Below, piece after piece: positions 11,107-18,751 of a stretch of DNA of 39,617 nucleotides (position 1 is the stretch's first letter; each line of letters opens with the position of its first letter). Source of the DNA: Rhodoplanes roseus (GTDB taxonomy: Bacteria > Pseudomonadota > Alphaproteobacteria > Rhizobiales > Xanthobacteraceae); assembly GCF_003258865.1 (NCBI RefSeq), contig NZ_NPEX01000002.1:33470-73086 (forward strand). The letters are read 5' to 3'. The notes below the pieces were generated by a model. That model was not told the origin of the DNA and did not search any database. It saw only the letters and a list, made by a program, of their open reading frames with translations. A program made the position numbers and the translations under genes.

Positions 11107-11892
11107 ATGATGCTCGCCCTTACCGCTCGCTGTCTCGTCGCCGCAGCCGCCGTCGCGCTCGCCGCCGCCCTGCCGGCTGCCGCCGACACCGTGATGTCGG
11201 CCAAGACCCGCTATCTCGACATGAAGGTCGAGATCGACAGTGCCCTGAAGAGGATGCCGGGCCTGTTCGAGAACCTGTCGGCGGAGGGCAAGACCTGGGG
11301 CGAGGCGAACCGCCGCGACGCCGACCAGGCCTGGCGCCGGGACAAGTCCGATTTCTCCGACGGCCGGAGCTGGGGCTTCGAGCGGACCTACACGCTGTTC
11401 TCGACCGCCGGCCGTTATGTGGGCGTACTGCGCCGGGACTACGTCTACACCGGAGGGGCACATCCCAACACCGTGGTCGACACGATCCTGTGGGACACGG
11501 CGGCGAAGAAGCCGGTGAGCGTGCGCCCCTTCTTCACCGAGACGGCCGACAACGGCCCCACCATGAAAGCCCTGGCGAAGCTGATCCGCGAGGCGGTGGC
11601 GAAGGAGAAGAAGGCGCGCGGCGGCGACGTCGCGAGCGATCTCACCAAGGACGAGTGGCTGAAGGGCATCGAACCGTCGCTGCTCAAGCTCGGGCCCCTG
11701 GTGCTCGCCCCGTCGAACGAGACCGGCAAGAGCGGCGGGCTCTCGGTCCACTTCTCGCCCTATGCGGTCGGCTCGTATGCCGAGGGCCTCTACACGGTCG
11801 TCATTCCGTGGCGCGATTTCGCCCAATATCTCTCGCCCGAAGGCCGCGCCGTATTCGGCGGCGAGCCGCCCCCGCCCGCGAAGGACGATTGA
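11107..11892 (+). CDS. Secreted DUF3298/RsiV-type domain protein
   Basis: A 261-residue exported protein. A signal peptide is clear: a short basic start, a hydrophobic run rich in Ala, Leu and Val to about residue 24, and a cut near PAAADT. The mature part resembles DUF3298, including the conserved YTGGAHPNT segment and the C-terminal stretch GSYAEGLYTVVIPW. The role of the family is not settled; related domains occur in RsiV, where they bind lysozyme. The ATG at 11107 gives a typical short signal-peptide start; an ATG at 11077 would add ten residues. The gene ends in a hairpin shared with the convergent repeat-protein gene. Confidence 0.7.
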   Translation: MMLALTARCLVAAAAVALAAALPAAADTVMSAKTRYLDMKVEIDSALKRMPGLFENLSAEGKTWGEANRRDADQAWRRDKSDFSDGRSWGFERTYTLFSTAGRYVGVLRRDYVYTGGAHPNTVVDTILWDTAAKKPVSVRPFFTETADNGPTMKALAKLIREAVAKEKKARGGDVASDLTKDEWLKGIEPSLLKLGPLVLAPSNETGKSGGLSVHFSPYAVGSYAEGLYTVVIPWRDFAQYLSPEGRAVFGGEPPPPAKDD

Positions 11893-11909
11893 GGACGGAG
11901 GTCCTCAAT
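11888..11909. terminator. Hairpin containing both stop codons of convergent genes
   Basis: ATTGAGGAC and GTCCTCAAT form a perfect nine-base stem with the loop GGAG. The TGA of the DUF3298 gene (11890-11892) lies in the left arm and the TGA of the leftward gene (11905-11907) in the right arm. There is no T-tract on either side, so it may act as a bidirectional transcript end or block exonucleases rather than being a standard intrinsic terminator. Confidence 0.45.
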
Positions 11910-13017
11910 GCGCCGCCTCGGGACGGCGGCGCGCCAGCAACTCCTGGAACCACGCCTCGCCGCGAACCGCCGCGAGATCCTCGTCAGCGGCGAGATGCTC
12001 GGGCGGCGGCAGCGTCGCGGCGGCTTCTGCGCCTTCCAGCGCGGCACGGCAGTCCTCGGAGTGGCCGCGCAGCGCCGCGATGCAAGCCAGCGTGTAGGTC
12101 TCGTTCGGGGCGATCCGCAGCGCCGTGCGAGCCACCTCCTCGGCGCGATCGAGCAGCGCGTCGCTCTCGTCGACATCGTCGGACAGGTGCGCCCAGGCGA
12201 TCAGCGCCGCGGCACGATCGCAGAGCGCATCGTAGTCGCCGGTCGCGATGCGCAGGGCTCGCGCGAACACCGCATCGGCCTCCGCGAACAGACGCGCGGC
12301 ATCGGCCGGATCGGCGCTTCGCTCGGCCCGCGCGACGAGCTCGCCGGCCCAGGCGAGAAGCGCGACGCTGCGGTCCGGTTGCACCCGTGCCGCCGTCGAA
12401 AACCTCTCCGCCGCGAGCGACCACAGCCGCTCGGCTTCGACCGTCTGCTCGACGCGCCGCGCCAGGGCGGCGAGGGCGGCGCCCCAGGCGACCAGGGCAT
12501 CCGCTCCCGGCGCAGCGAGGTTGCGGGCGACGGCGAACTTCACGTCCGCCTCGTGCAAGAAGCGCCGCGCCACCGCCGCATCGGCGACGCGGGCGGCGCG
12601 GGCGGCGAGCGCCTGTGCCCAGGCGACCAGCACCGCGGCGGCGTCGGGAGCGACACGCAGGTCTCGGGCGAAGCGCTGGTCGTCGGCTTGCCAGAGCCGC
12701 TCGGCGTCTTCCCGATCACGGGTCTGCACGGCGGCACCGGTGACATGCCCGCCGAACGGCGAGGCGCTCCCGGGCGCGAGACGCACTGACTCGTCCGACA
12801 CGCATTCCGCCATCCTGTGCGCGGGGTCGATCGCGAGCGGGTCCGCGGCCCGACGCGCCCGCGCTGCCAGGAGACGGGCCGATCGGCCCATGTCACGGCC
12901 GCCGGCCCGGACGCGCCGCGCCGGACCATGCGGGTCCTGCATCTCGGCCGCATCGGCACTCCGTCGATCCGTGACCGACCGATCGATGGAGCCCGCCCAC
13001 CACGCGCGATCGTCCAT
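11905..13017 (-). CDS. Helical repeat protein (TPR-like, 45-residue repeats)
   Basis: A hypothetical protein of about 370 residues made largely of alpha-helical repeats. The unit is 45 residues long and contains an (A/V)L(V/L)AW(A/G) core followed by an LxARAxR helix; three units follow one another without gaps and a fourth is partial. Spacing and composition resemble tetratricopeptide-like repeats that bind peptides. The N-terminal 100 residues are Arg-rich and less protein-like, so the true start is uncertain. ATGs at 13110, 13017 and 12813 are all in frame; 13017 has a GAGG about ten bases upstream. No signal peptide is evident. It follows the SGNH hydrolase on the same strand and could be co-transcribed. 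No function is assigned. Confidence 0.6.
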   Translation of the reverse strand: MDDRAWWAGSIDRSVTDRRSADAAEMQDPHGPARRVRAGGRDMGRSARLLAARARRAADPLAIDPAHRMAECVSDESVRLAPGSASPFGGHVTGAAVQTRDREDAERLWQADDQRFARDLRVAPDAAAVLVAWAQALAARAARVADAAVARRFLHEADVKFAVARNLAAPGADALVAWGAALAALARRVEQTVEAERLWSLAAERFSTAARVQPDRSVALLAWAGELVARAERSADPADAARLFAEADAVFARALRIATGDYDALCDRAAALIAWAHLSDDVDESDALLDRAEEVARTALRIAPNETYTLACIAALRGHSEDCRAALEGAEAAATLPPPEHLAADEDLAAVRGEAWFQELLARRRPEAAH

Positions 13018-13198
13018 CGGCGAGCCTCGTCGGCGTGGCCGCATGCCGCCCGCAGCCGCATCGATGCGGGCCGCCGGAGGCGCGCGGCATGCAAGCATGA
13101 AGGCTAACATCGTCGCCGCCTTCGCGACAACGCATCGCAGCGCGACCGGATCGGCCGACGATCAACAACAGGAGAGGCGTGACCGGAAAAGCGCGCGG

Positions 13199-13222
13199 CT
13201 CTCCTCACGGTCGTGAGAAGAG
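13199..13222 (-). terminator. Imperfect hairpin between SGNH hydrolase and repeat-protein genes
   Basis: CTCTCCTCAC pairs with GTGAGAAGAG with one mismatch around the loop GGTC, 27 bases beyond the hydrolase stop. On the minus strand a short TTTT run follows eight bases later. A weak terminator is possible. Confidence 0.3.
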
Positions 13223-13248
13223 CAGGCTACGCGCAGGCTAGGCCCGGA

Positions 13249-15408
13249 TCAGCGCGCATCCACGACGGCGCGGCGATCGACGATCTCTCGGGCGTGGCGC
13301 ACCACCGCGTCGGCGACGATGGCGTGGCCCTCGGCGGTCGGGTGGAAGGCACCCGAGTAGAGGGCCGCATAGGCCGGCTGCATCACGTCGAATGGCGAGA
13401 TGCCCTCGCGATGCGTGTTCGCCGTGAGGAACGCGTCGTTGGGGCTGTGGATCAGCCGCCAACGTTTGCCGTAGGGCAGCGTCGCCGCAGGCGAGTAAGG
13501 CTGGAAGTCGTCGATCTTCAGCGACAGGCGCGGCACCACCATGTTGATCTGATCGAGCAGAGCGCGCTGCGGATCGCGGGCGCAGACGCCGCGACGGGCG
13601 AACATGGCGGTGTGCTCGGTGACGAAGCGGAAGCCGGTGCCGTTGCCGGTGGCGAGCCGCGGGCAGCCCGGCCGCTTGCGGGCGTCGGCGATGCACTCCT
13701 GCCGGGCCTGAAGCTCGCGGGTGAAGTCCGAGACCTGCTGCACGCGGGCGCTGCTGAAATTCAGCTTGGGATGCACGTCGAGGCCGAGCGTCGGCTGCAG
13801 GCCGCAGACCCGGCCGGTCTCGTCGAACTGGACCGGCTCGTATGCATTGTGCAGCACCGTCGAGGGATCGACGCCGAAGCCGTCGGTCAGCGCGTCCTTG
13901 AGCGCCTTCATGCGTCGGTCGAGCACGTCCAGATAGACACGCGCGACATTCGGCTCGAACCGCAACGTGTGCCCGACCAGGCCGGCGATCGGGGCGAGAT
14001 CGGCAGCGCTCTCGGTGATGCCGTAGGCGACCAGAGCGCCGAAGCCGACATCGTTGCCGCCGATCGAGAGGAGCACAAGATCGATCGGCCGCTTGCGGCT
14101 CTCCGGCGGACACCAGAATTTCGTGAAGGTCTGCGACGAGATCGACGTCGAGCCGTGGCTGTAGACCGGCAGCGTGTAGGTCGCATCGCGCGAGCGCGGC
14201 GCCCCCGGCCGGCACATCAGCTCGGTGAGCTGGTCGAGCTGCGGCACCACCGTCTTCTGGGCGTTCGGGCCGGTGGTCTGCTCGCGCGGCTCGCGCGGAC
14301 CGAACAGGCCTTCGACCGTATCGGAGCCCGAGCAGGCGAGGCTGACGAAGCTGACGGCGCGGTGGCGGTTCTCCAGCGAGAGCTGGATGCCGACCCGAAA
14401 CGGATAGCCGTACTGCGAGCGATGGCAATCCGCAGAGAGCCATTGGGCGCCGCGCTTGTCGAAGGCGGCCTGGAACTCGGGCGAGGTCGGACGATAGACG
14501 AGGCCCTTCTCCTCGTCCTCCAACAGGCGCTTGGGCAGCGACTTCGGGTTGGTGTTCTCGGGCGCCGAGGCGACCCCGTAGGTCGGCATCCGCATCGACC
14601 GGGTGGCGACGTCGTCGCGGGTGTTCACCGGGTCGTAGACCATCTCGCGGCCCGCGCTGAACACCACGGGTCGATCCGGATTGCTTTCGCCGGAGGCGAA
14701 CGAGTCGCCCATCGCCACCACCAGGACGTCCTCGACGATCACGTTCGGATCGGCGAACTCGCGCCCGTCCGGCAGCCGGACCGACACCGACGCGCCCGAG
14801 ACCGAGCGGTTGGTGGAAAACGGCAGGCGCTTGATTACGAAGGGGCTTTTGCAGGATTGACGGACCGTCTCGCCGGGCGGGCCGGCGCGGCGCGGCCGCC
14901 ACGTCCAGGTGCACTCGCCGTCGGCCGTCGCGAGCTGCTCGGGCGCCAAGCGCACGATCACGGTGTGGGCGTCCGGCAGGATGGTGTCCTCTTTCGCCGT
15001 TCCCCACGAATACTGGCGGTCACAGGTGGCGGGATAGCGGCGCGGCCGTGCATTGCGGTCGTAGCAGTTCAGGTCCAGCGTCTGGGCTGCCCAGCCGAGC
15101 CGGCTCCGCTCGTAGTTGCGGCCGGCCGTGGCAGCACAGGAGGTCAGCGTCGACGGGTCGCGGCAATCGGGATCGTTGAGCCGACGCTCGGTGCGCCAGA
15201 CGATGTTGCCGGGAACCGGGTCCTGCGCGGCGCCACGAACCGCCTTGTAGGCCCGGTCGTGCAGATCGAACGCGCTGGTGCGCTTGAAGAAGCGGAACGG
15301 ATTCTCGACCTCCCACACGAGGTCGGCCGCCTGCGCGGCCCCGAGCGACCCGGTCAGGGCGAGCGAAGTCGCGACGATCGAGATCGCCACAGTCGTCCTG
15401 GAGCGCAT
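13249..15408 (-). CDS. Large secreted SGNH/GDSL hydrolase
   Basis: A 719-residue exported hydrolase. A signal peptide covers about residues 1-27 (cut near AAQA|ADL). Residues 28-225 form a Cys-containing beta-rich N-terminal region with no recognised fold. The SGNH domain follows: block I GDSFASGE with nucleophile Ser236, block III GGND with Asn452, and block V HPTAEGH with catalytic His689. The Asp usually three residues before that His is replaced by Gly, so the dyad may rely on a backbone carbonyl, as in some esterases. Large insertions separate the blocks, including the Cys-rich part around 300-440. A GGAGGGGG ribosome site precedes the ATG. The substrate, perhaps a cell-surface ester, is unknown. 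Confidence 0.82.
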   Translation of the reverse strand: MRSRTTVAISIVATSLALTGSLGAAQAADLVWEVENPFRFFKRTSAFDLHDRAYKAVRGAAQDPVPGNIVWRTERRLNDPDCRDPSTLTSCAATAGRNYERSRLGWAAQTLDLNCYDRNARPRRYPATCDRQYSWGTAKEDTILPDAHTVIVRLAPEQLATADGECTWTWRPRRAGPPGETVRQSCKSPFVIKRLPFSTNRSVSGASVSVRLPDGREFADPNVIVEDVLVVAMGDSFASGESNPDRPVVFSAGREMVYDPVNTRDDVATRSMRMPTYGVASAPENTNPKSLPKRLLEDEEKGLVYRPTSPEFQAAFDKRGAQWLSADCHRSQYGYPFRVGIQLSLENRHRAVSFVSLACSGSDTVEGLFGPREPREQTTGPNAQKTVVPQLDQLTELMCRPGAPRSRDATYTLPVYSHGSTSISSQTFTKFWCPPESRKRPIDLVLLSIGGNDVGFGALVAYGITESAADLAPIAGLVGHTLRFEPNVARVYLDVLDRRMKALKDALTDGFGVDPSTVLHNAYEPVQFDETGRVCGLQPTLGLDVHPKLNFSSARVQQVSDFTRELQARQECIADARKRPGCPRLATGNGTGFRFVTEHTAMFARRGVCARDPQRALLDQINMVVPRLSLKIDDFQPYSPAATLPYGKRWRLIHSPNDAFLTANTHREGISPFDVMQPAYAALYSGAFHPTAEGHAIVADAVVRHAREIVDRRAVVDAR

Positions 15409-15744
15409 GAGTGTCCCCCTCCGGCGCCGGAATTTATCTAATGATATCGGGTTGGTCGCCGCTGGGGAGAGGAAAGTTCATTCTTCGTTAACTACGACTG
15501 TAAACCATTGTGACTCAAGGCGATCGGCGGCTCCATCGGACACCCTGCAGGCCCCGGGACGCCACCGCCGCGGCCCGGTCTCGATGGGCGATCAATTCCG
15601 AACTCGGCCCGCGGGCGCCGAGCCGAAGGCCGCGAGAGCGCCCACGCTGGGGCCGACGCGACGCCCCGACCATCCCTCGGCGCATGGCCCGGTCGAGCAC
15701 GGCGGGCGTTCCTCTGCGGACCGTCCTGCTCTACAGAAGAGATC
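15409..15744. other. Divergent intergenic region between SGNH hydrolase and meaB
   Basis: These 336 bases separate the leftward hydrolase from the rightward meaB. The part next to the hydrolase is AT-rich, with a TTAGATAAAT stretch on the minus strand near 15435-15445 that could be its -10 region. A second AT-rich patch lies at 15470-15515. The half nearest meaB is GC-rich with no readable gene. No clear operator is seen. Confidence 0.45.
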
Positions 15745-16749
15745 ATGATTCCGCGCACCGCTCTCGCCCCGTCGGCTTCCGACATCGTTCGCCTCGTTGC
15801 CGGTGTCCGGGCCGGCGAACGGGCCCTTCTGGCCCGTGCCATCACGCTTGCCGAATCGAAACGCCCCGATCACCAGCTCGCCGCCCGCACCCTGGTGCAG
15901 GAGCTGCTGCCGGCGACCGGCAAGGCGATGCGGGTCGGCATCACGGGGGCGCCCGGCGTCGGCAAGTCGACCACCATCGACGCGCTCGGCTCGTATCTCA
16001 CCCGGCTCGGCCACAAGGTTGCGGTGCTCGCCGTCGACCCCTCCTCGGCCCGCACCGGCGGCTCGATCCTGGGCGACAAGACCCGGATGGCGCAGCTGTC
16101 CGCCGACCCGAACGCCTTCATCCGCCCCTCGCCCTCGGCCGGCACGCTCGGGGGCGTCGCCGCCAAGACCCGCGAGACGATGCTGATCTGCGAGGCGGCA
16201 GGCTACGACGTGATGCTGGTCGAGACGGTGGGCATCGGCCAGTCGGAGACCGCCGTCGCCGACATGACCGACATGTTCCTGGCCCTGATGCTGCCCGGCG
16301 CCGGCGACGAGCTGCAGGGCATCAAGAAGGGCCTGGTCGAGCTCGCCGACATGATCGCCGTGAACAAGGCGGACGGCGACAACCTCGCCCGTGCCCGCGC
16401 CGCGGCGGCCGAGTATCGGGCGGCGCTGCACATCCTCTCGCCGCGATCGCCGAACTGGCAGGTGCCGGTGGTGACCTATTCGGCCTACACGGGCGACGGA
16501 CTAGCGGCGCTGTGGACCAAGGTGGTCGAGCATCGCGACACCATGACCAAAACGGGCGAGCTCGCGGCGCGCCGCCGCGACCAGCAGGTCAAGTGGATGT
16601 GGTCGATGGTCGAGGATCGCGTCCACGCCCGCATCGCCTCCGATCCGACGCTCACGGCGAAGCTGCCGCAGATCGAGGCCGACGTCGCCGAAGGCCGGCT
16701 GTCACCCGCTGTCGCGGTCGATCAGATTTTTGCGGCGCTCGGGTGGTGA
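15745..16749 (+). CDS. meaB: Methylmalonyl-CoA mutase-associated GTPase (G-protein chaperone)
   Basis: A 334-residue GTPase of the MeaB/ArgK family (SIMIBI class). MeaB binds methylmalonyl-CoA mutase, gates delivery of adenosylcobalamin and protects the enzyme from inactivation. The P-loop is GAPGVGKST at 68-76. The switch and Walker-B-like segment reads VETVGIGQSETAVADMTD, the base-recognition motif is NKADGD near 208-213, and the C-terminal dimerisation arm is present. An AGAAGAG ribosome site precedes the ATG. In most genomes meaB is next to mutB; here three unrelated genes on both strands lie between them. The earlier family name ArgK (arginine/ornithine kinase) is misleading. Confidence 0.94.
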   Translation: MIPRTALAPSASDIVRLVAGVRAGERALLARAITLAESKRPDHQLAARTLVQELLPATGKAMRVGITGAPGVGKSTTIDALGSYLTRLGHKVAVLAVDPSSARTGGSILGDKTRMAQLSADPNAFIRPSPSAGTLGGVAAKTRETMLICEAAGYDVMLVETVGIGQSETAVADMTDMFLALMLPGAGDELQGIKKGLVELADMIAVNKADGDNLARARAAAAEYRAALHILSPRSPNWQVPVVTYSAYTGDGLAALWTKVVEHRDTMTKTGELAARRRDQQVKWMWSMVEDRVHARIASDPTLTAKLPQIEADVAEGRLSPAVAVDQIFAALGW

Positions 16750-16794
16750 TGGGGTCACACGCGCTGGCCTGACGGCGCCAAAACCGCGGTGCTG

Positions 16795-17433
16795 ATGACC
16801 ACCATCCTGATCACCGGCTTCGGCCGTTTCCCGGGCGCACCGTTCAATCCGACCAGCGGGCTGGTGCGGGATCTGATCCGCCGCCGGCGCCCGGCGCTCG
16901 CCGGCGTTCGGCTTGTCGGCCACGTGTTCGCGACACGGTGGGACGCGGTCGACCGCGAGCTCCCCGATCTGCTCGAACGCGAAAAGCCAGATGTTGTGGT
17001 GCTGCTCGGAGTCGCGACACGGGCCGACCGCGTGCGGCTCGAGCTGGTCGCCCGCAACCGGCGGACCGTGCTGCTTCCGGACGCAGGCGGAGCACGGGCC
17101 CCGGCGATGAGGATCGAGGCGGGCGCACCGTTCTTCGTGCGCGGTCGCTATCCCGTGGCGCGCCTTCGTGCGGGACTACGACAGGCCGGCATCGATCCGG
17201 CGTTGTCACGCAACGCCGGCGGATACTTGTGCAACTACGCCTACTGGCGCGCGCTCGAGAGCGCATCCAGACCGAGCGGACCGACGCTCGTGGTGTTCGT
17301 GCATGTCCCGCCGCTGCATCGCCTCGCGCGTACATCGCCACGATCGTCACGCCATTGTCACGTCGGGCGCGACCGGGACTTCACCACCCGGGCACTCGAG
17401 CAGTTGATCGTCGCGGCCGTGGCCGCGCGCTAG
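16795..17433 (+). CDS. Pyroglutamyl-peptidase I homologue (peptidase C15)
   Basis: A 212-residue cysteine peptidase homologue of family C15, which removes N-terminal pyroglutamate from peptides in the cytoplasm. The expected catalytic triad is visible at almost the usual positions: Glu83 in RLELVARN, Cys146 in GGYLCNYAY, and His170 in FVHVPPL. The N-terminal ITGFGRFPGAPFNPT matches the family opening. The protein is diverged elsewhere and Arg-rich, so the true substrate may differ. The ATG at 16795 gives the family start; a GTG two codons upstream is possible. It starts 45 bases after meaB and may be in the same transcript. Confidence 0.8.
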   Translation: MTTILITGFGRFPGAPFNPTSGLVRDLIRRRRPALAGVRLVGHVFATRWDAVDRELPDLLEREKPDVVVLLGVATRADRVRLELVARNRRTVLLPDAGGARAPAMRIEAGAPFFVRGRYPVARLRAGLRQAGIDPALSRNAGGYLCNYAYWRALESASRPSGPTLVVFVHVPPLHRLARTSPRSSRHCHVGRDRDFTTRALEQLIVAAVAAR

Positions 17434-17491
17434 GTCGCGAGATCACGAGATCAAGAGCCTCGGTCCAGGCCATTCAGCCGCGGTCGCCTGC

Positions 17492-17516
17492 GGAACCCGG
17501 ACGAGACCTCCGGGTT
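17492..17516 (+). promoter_or_regulatory. EcfG-type general stress promoter upstream of csbD
   Basis: GGAAC at 17492-17496 is followed after exactly 16 bases by GGTT at 17513-17516. This matches the alphaproteobacterial EcfG (SigT/RpoE2) consensus GGAAC-N16/17-CGTT except for one base. The transcript would start near 17523, shortly before the strong AACGGAGG ribosome site of csbD. The same segment can also fold as an AACCCGGA/TCCGGGTT hairpin. Confidence 0.65.
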
Positions 17517-17548
17517 ACCTCCGCATCAGCGACAACGGAGGTTTTCGC

Positions 17549-17746
17549 ATGAACTGGGATCGCATCGAAGGCAACTGGAAGCAGGTCCAGGGCAAGATCA
17601 AGGAGCAGTGGGGCAAGCTCACCGACGACGACCTGACCGCCATCAATGGTCGTCGCGAGCAGCTCGAAGGCAAGCTCCAGGACCGCTACGGTTACACCCG
17701 CGACCAGGTGAAGAAGGACGTGGACGACTGGCTGAGCCGCTCCTGA
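17549..17746 (+). CDS. CsbD family general stress protein
   Basis: A 65-residue acidic helical protein of the CsbD type. It has the full family pattern: WDRIEGNWKQVQGKIKEQWGKLTDDDL, then INGRREQLEGKLQDRYGY and a C-terminal DDWL. CsbD proteins accumulate under general stress, but their biochemical role is unknown. A very strong ribosome site (AACGGAGG) stands eight bases before the ATG, and an EcfG-type promoter lies just upstream. A perfect intrinsic terminator follows 22 bases after the stop. The gene is therefore a small, strongly translated single-gene unit. Confidence 0.93.
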   Translation: MNWDRIEGNWKQVQGKIKEQWGKLTDDDLTAINGRREQLEGKLQDRYGYTRDQVKKDVDDWLSRS

Positions 17747-17768
17747 TCAGTTCGGAACCGAGTTTCGG

Positions 17769-17795
17769 CGCCCGGGGCCCTGCCCCGGGCGTTTT
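17769..17795 (+). terminator. Intrinsic terminator after csbD
   Basis: CGCCCGGGGC and GCCCCGGGCG form a perfect ten-base stem with the loop CCT, directly followed by TTTT. It starts 22 bases after the csbD stop. Confidence 0.9.
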
Positions 17796-17810
17796 CGCGT
17801 CCGGTGGAAT

Positions 17811-17837
17811 TTGCGGCAGCCCGTCCCCATGTATGAT
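17811..17837 (+). promoter_or_regulatory. Possible housekeeping promoter of the DUF3750 gene
   Basis: TTGCGG at 17811-17816 and TATGAT at 17832-17837 resemble sigma-70 -35 and -10 elements with a 15-base spacer, slightly short. The start site would fall only a few bases before the ATG at 17847, giving a nearly leaderless message. Confidence 0.35.
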
Positions 17838-17846
17838 GGCGCTGCC

Positions 17847-18665
17847 ATGACCCCCTCGACCGATCCCGACACACGCGCTGAAACGCCTCGGCCACGGCGC
17901 CGCAGGCGCCGCATCATGATCCTCACCATCCTGGCTCTCTTCCTGCTGCCGATCGCCGTTCGGGCCGCCCTCTATGCCGCGGGCGAGACGCCGCGGAGCT
18001 GGCGCGACGCCGACTGGTCGAGCATCGGCAGCCTGCCGGCCGCCGCGGCCCATCCGGAGGCTCGCGTGCTGGTGCTGTCCGGCCGCACCGGCGGCTGGAA
18101 GGGGGTCGTCTCGGTCCACAGCTGGATCGTGCTGAAGCAAAAAGACGCCCGGAGCTGGACGCGCTACGACGTTGTGGGCTGGGGCAATCCCGTGCGGCTC
18201 AACGGCTGGGCCCCGGACGGGCGCTGGTACGGCAACCCGCCGGCCGTGATCGCCGACGTCTCTGGCGAAGCCGCGGAGGCGCTGATCCCGAGAATCCTCG
18301 AGACGGTCCGAGGCTACCAGTACGCCAATGCCGGGGATTACCGGGTGTGGCCGGGTCCGAACAGCAACACCTTCGTGGCGAGCGTGCTGCGCGCCGTGCC
18401 GGAACTCGGCGCGGCACTGCCGGCCAACGCCATTGGCCGCGATTTCAGGCCCGGCGCCTATGTGGGCGCGAGCGACAGCCGCACCGGCGTGGAGGCGAGC
18501 GCGCTCGGAATCGTCGGTCTCAAGGCGGGATGGGTCGAGGGCATCGAGGTCAATCTGCTCGGCCTGGTCGTCGGGCTCGATCTGCGGCGGCCGGCCGTCA
18601 AGCTCCCCGGCTTCGGCCGCATCGGCCTCGATCCGGTGCCGTCTGCCACGGCGGCGAGCCATTGA
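17847..18665 (+). CDS. DUF3750 membrane-anchored protein
   Basis: A 272-residue protein resembling DUF3750. The N-terminus has a run of Arg at 16-22 followed by one transmembrane helix (about 23-45), placing the rest in the periplasm. The mature part has the family features: the segment GRTGGWKGVVSVHSWIV, then YDVVGWG, and the PGPNSNTF motif near residue 170, in which Asn and Ser are set like a papain-type fold. The family appears related to NlpC/P60-like or LRAT-like folds, but no activity is established. The frame also opens at a TTG at 17811; the ATG at 17847 is preferred. No clear operon partner is present. Confidence 0.75.
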   Translation: MTPSTDPDTRAETPRPRRRRRRIMILTILALFLLPIAVRAALYAAGETPRSWRDADWSSIGSLPAAAAHPEARVLVLSGRTGGWKGVVSVHSWIVLKQKDARSWTRYDVVGWGNPVRLNGWAPDGRWYGNPPAVIADVSGEAAEALIPRILETVRGYQYANAGDYRVWPGPNSNTFVASVLRAVPELGAALPANAIGRDFRPGAYVGASDSRTGVEASALGIVGLKAGWVEGIEVNLLGLVVGLDLRRPAVKLPGFGRIGLDPVPSATAASH

Positions 18666-18751
18666 GCCGCAATCGGGCCGGGTGACGATCCGGCCGGCTT
18701 GTGCGACGCTGGGTCCATCGAGACGATAGGCCATCAGGCACGAACGGGCTC

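Noticed and set aside
13213-15441. 742-codon plus-strand frame opposite the SGNH hydrolase
   Set aside because: Composition typical of an antisense shadow; the minus-strand gene has a signal peptide, ribosome site and catalytic blocks.
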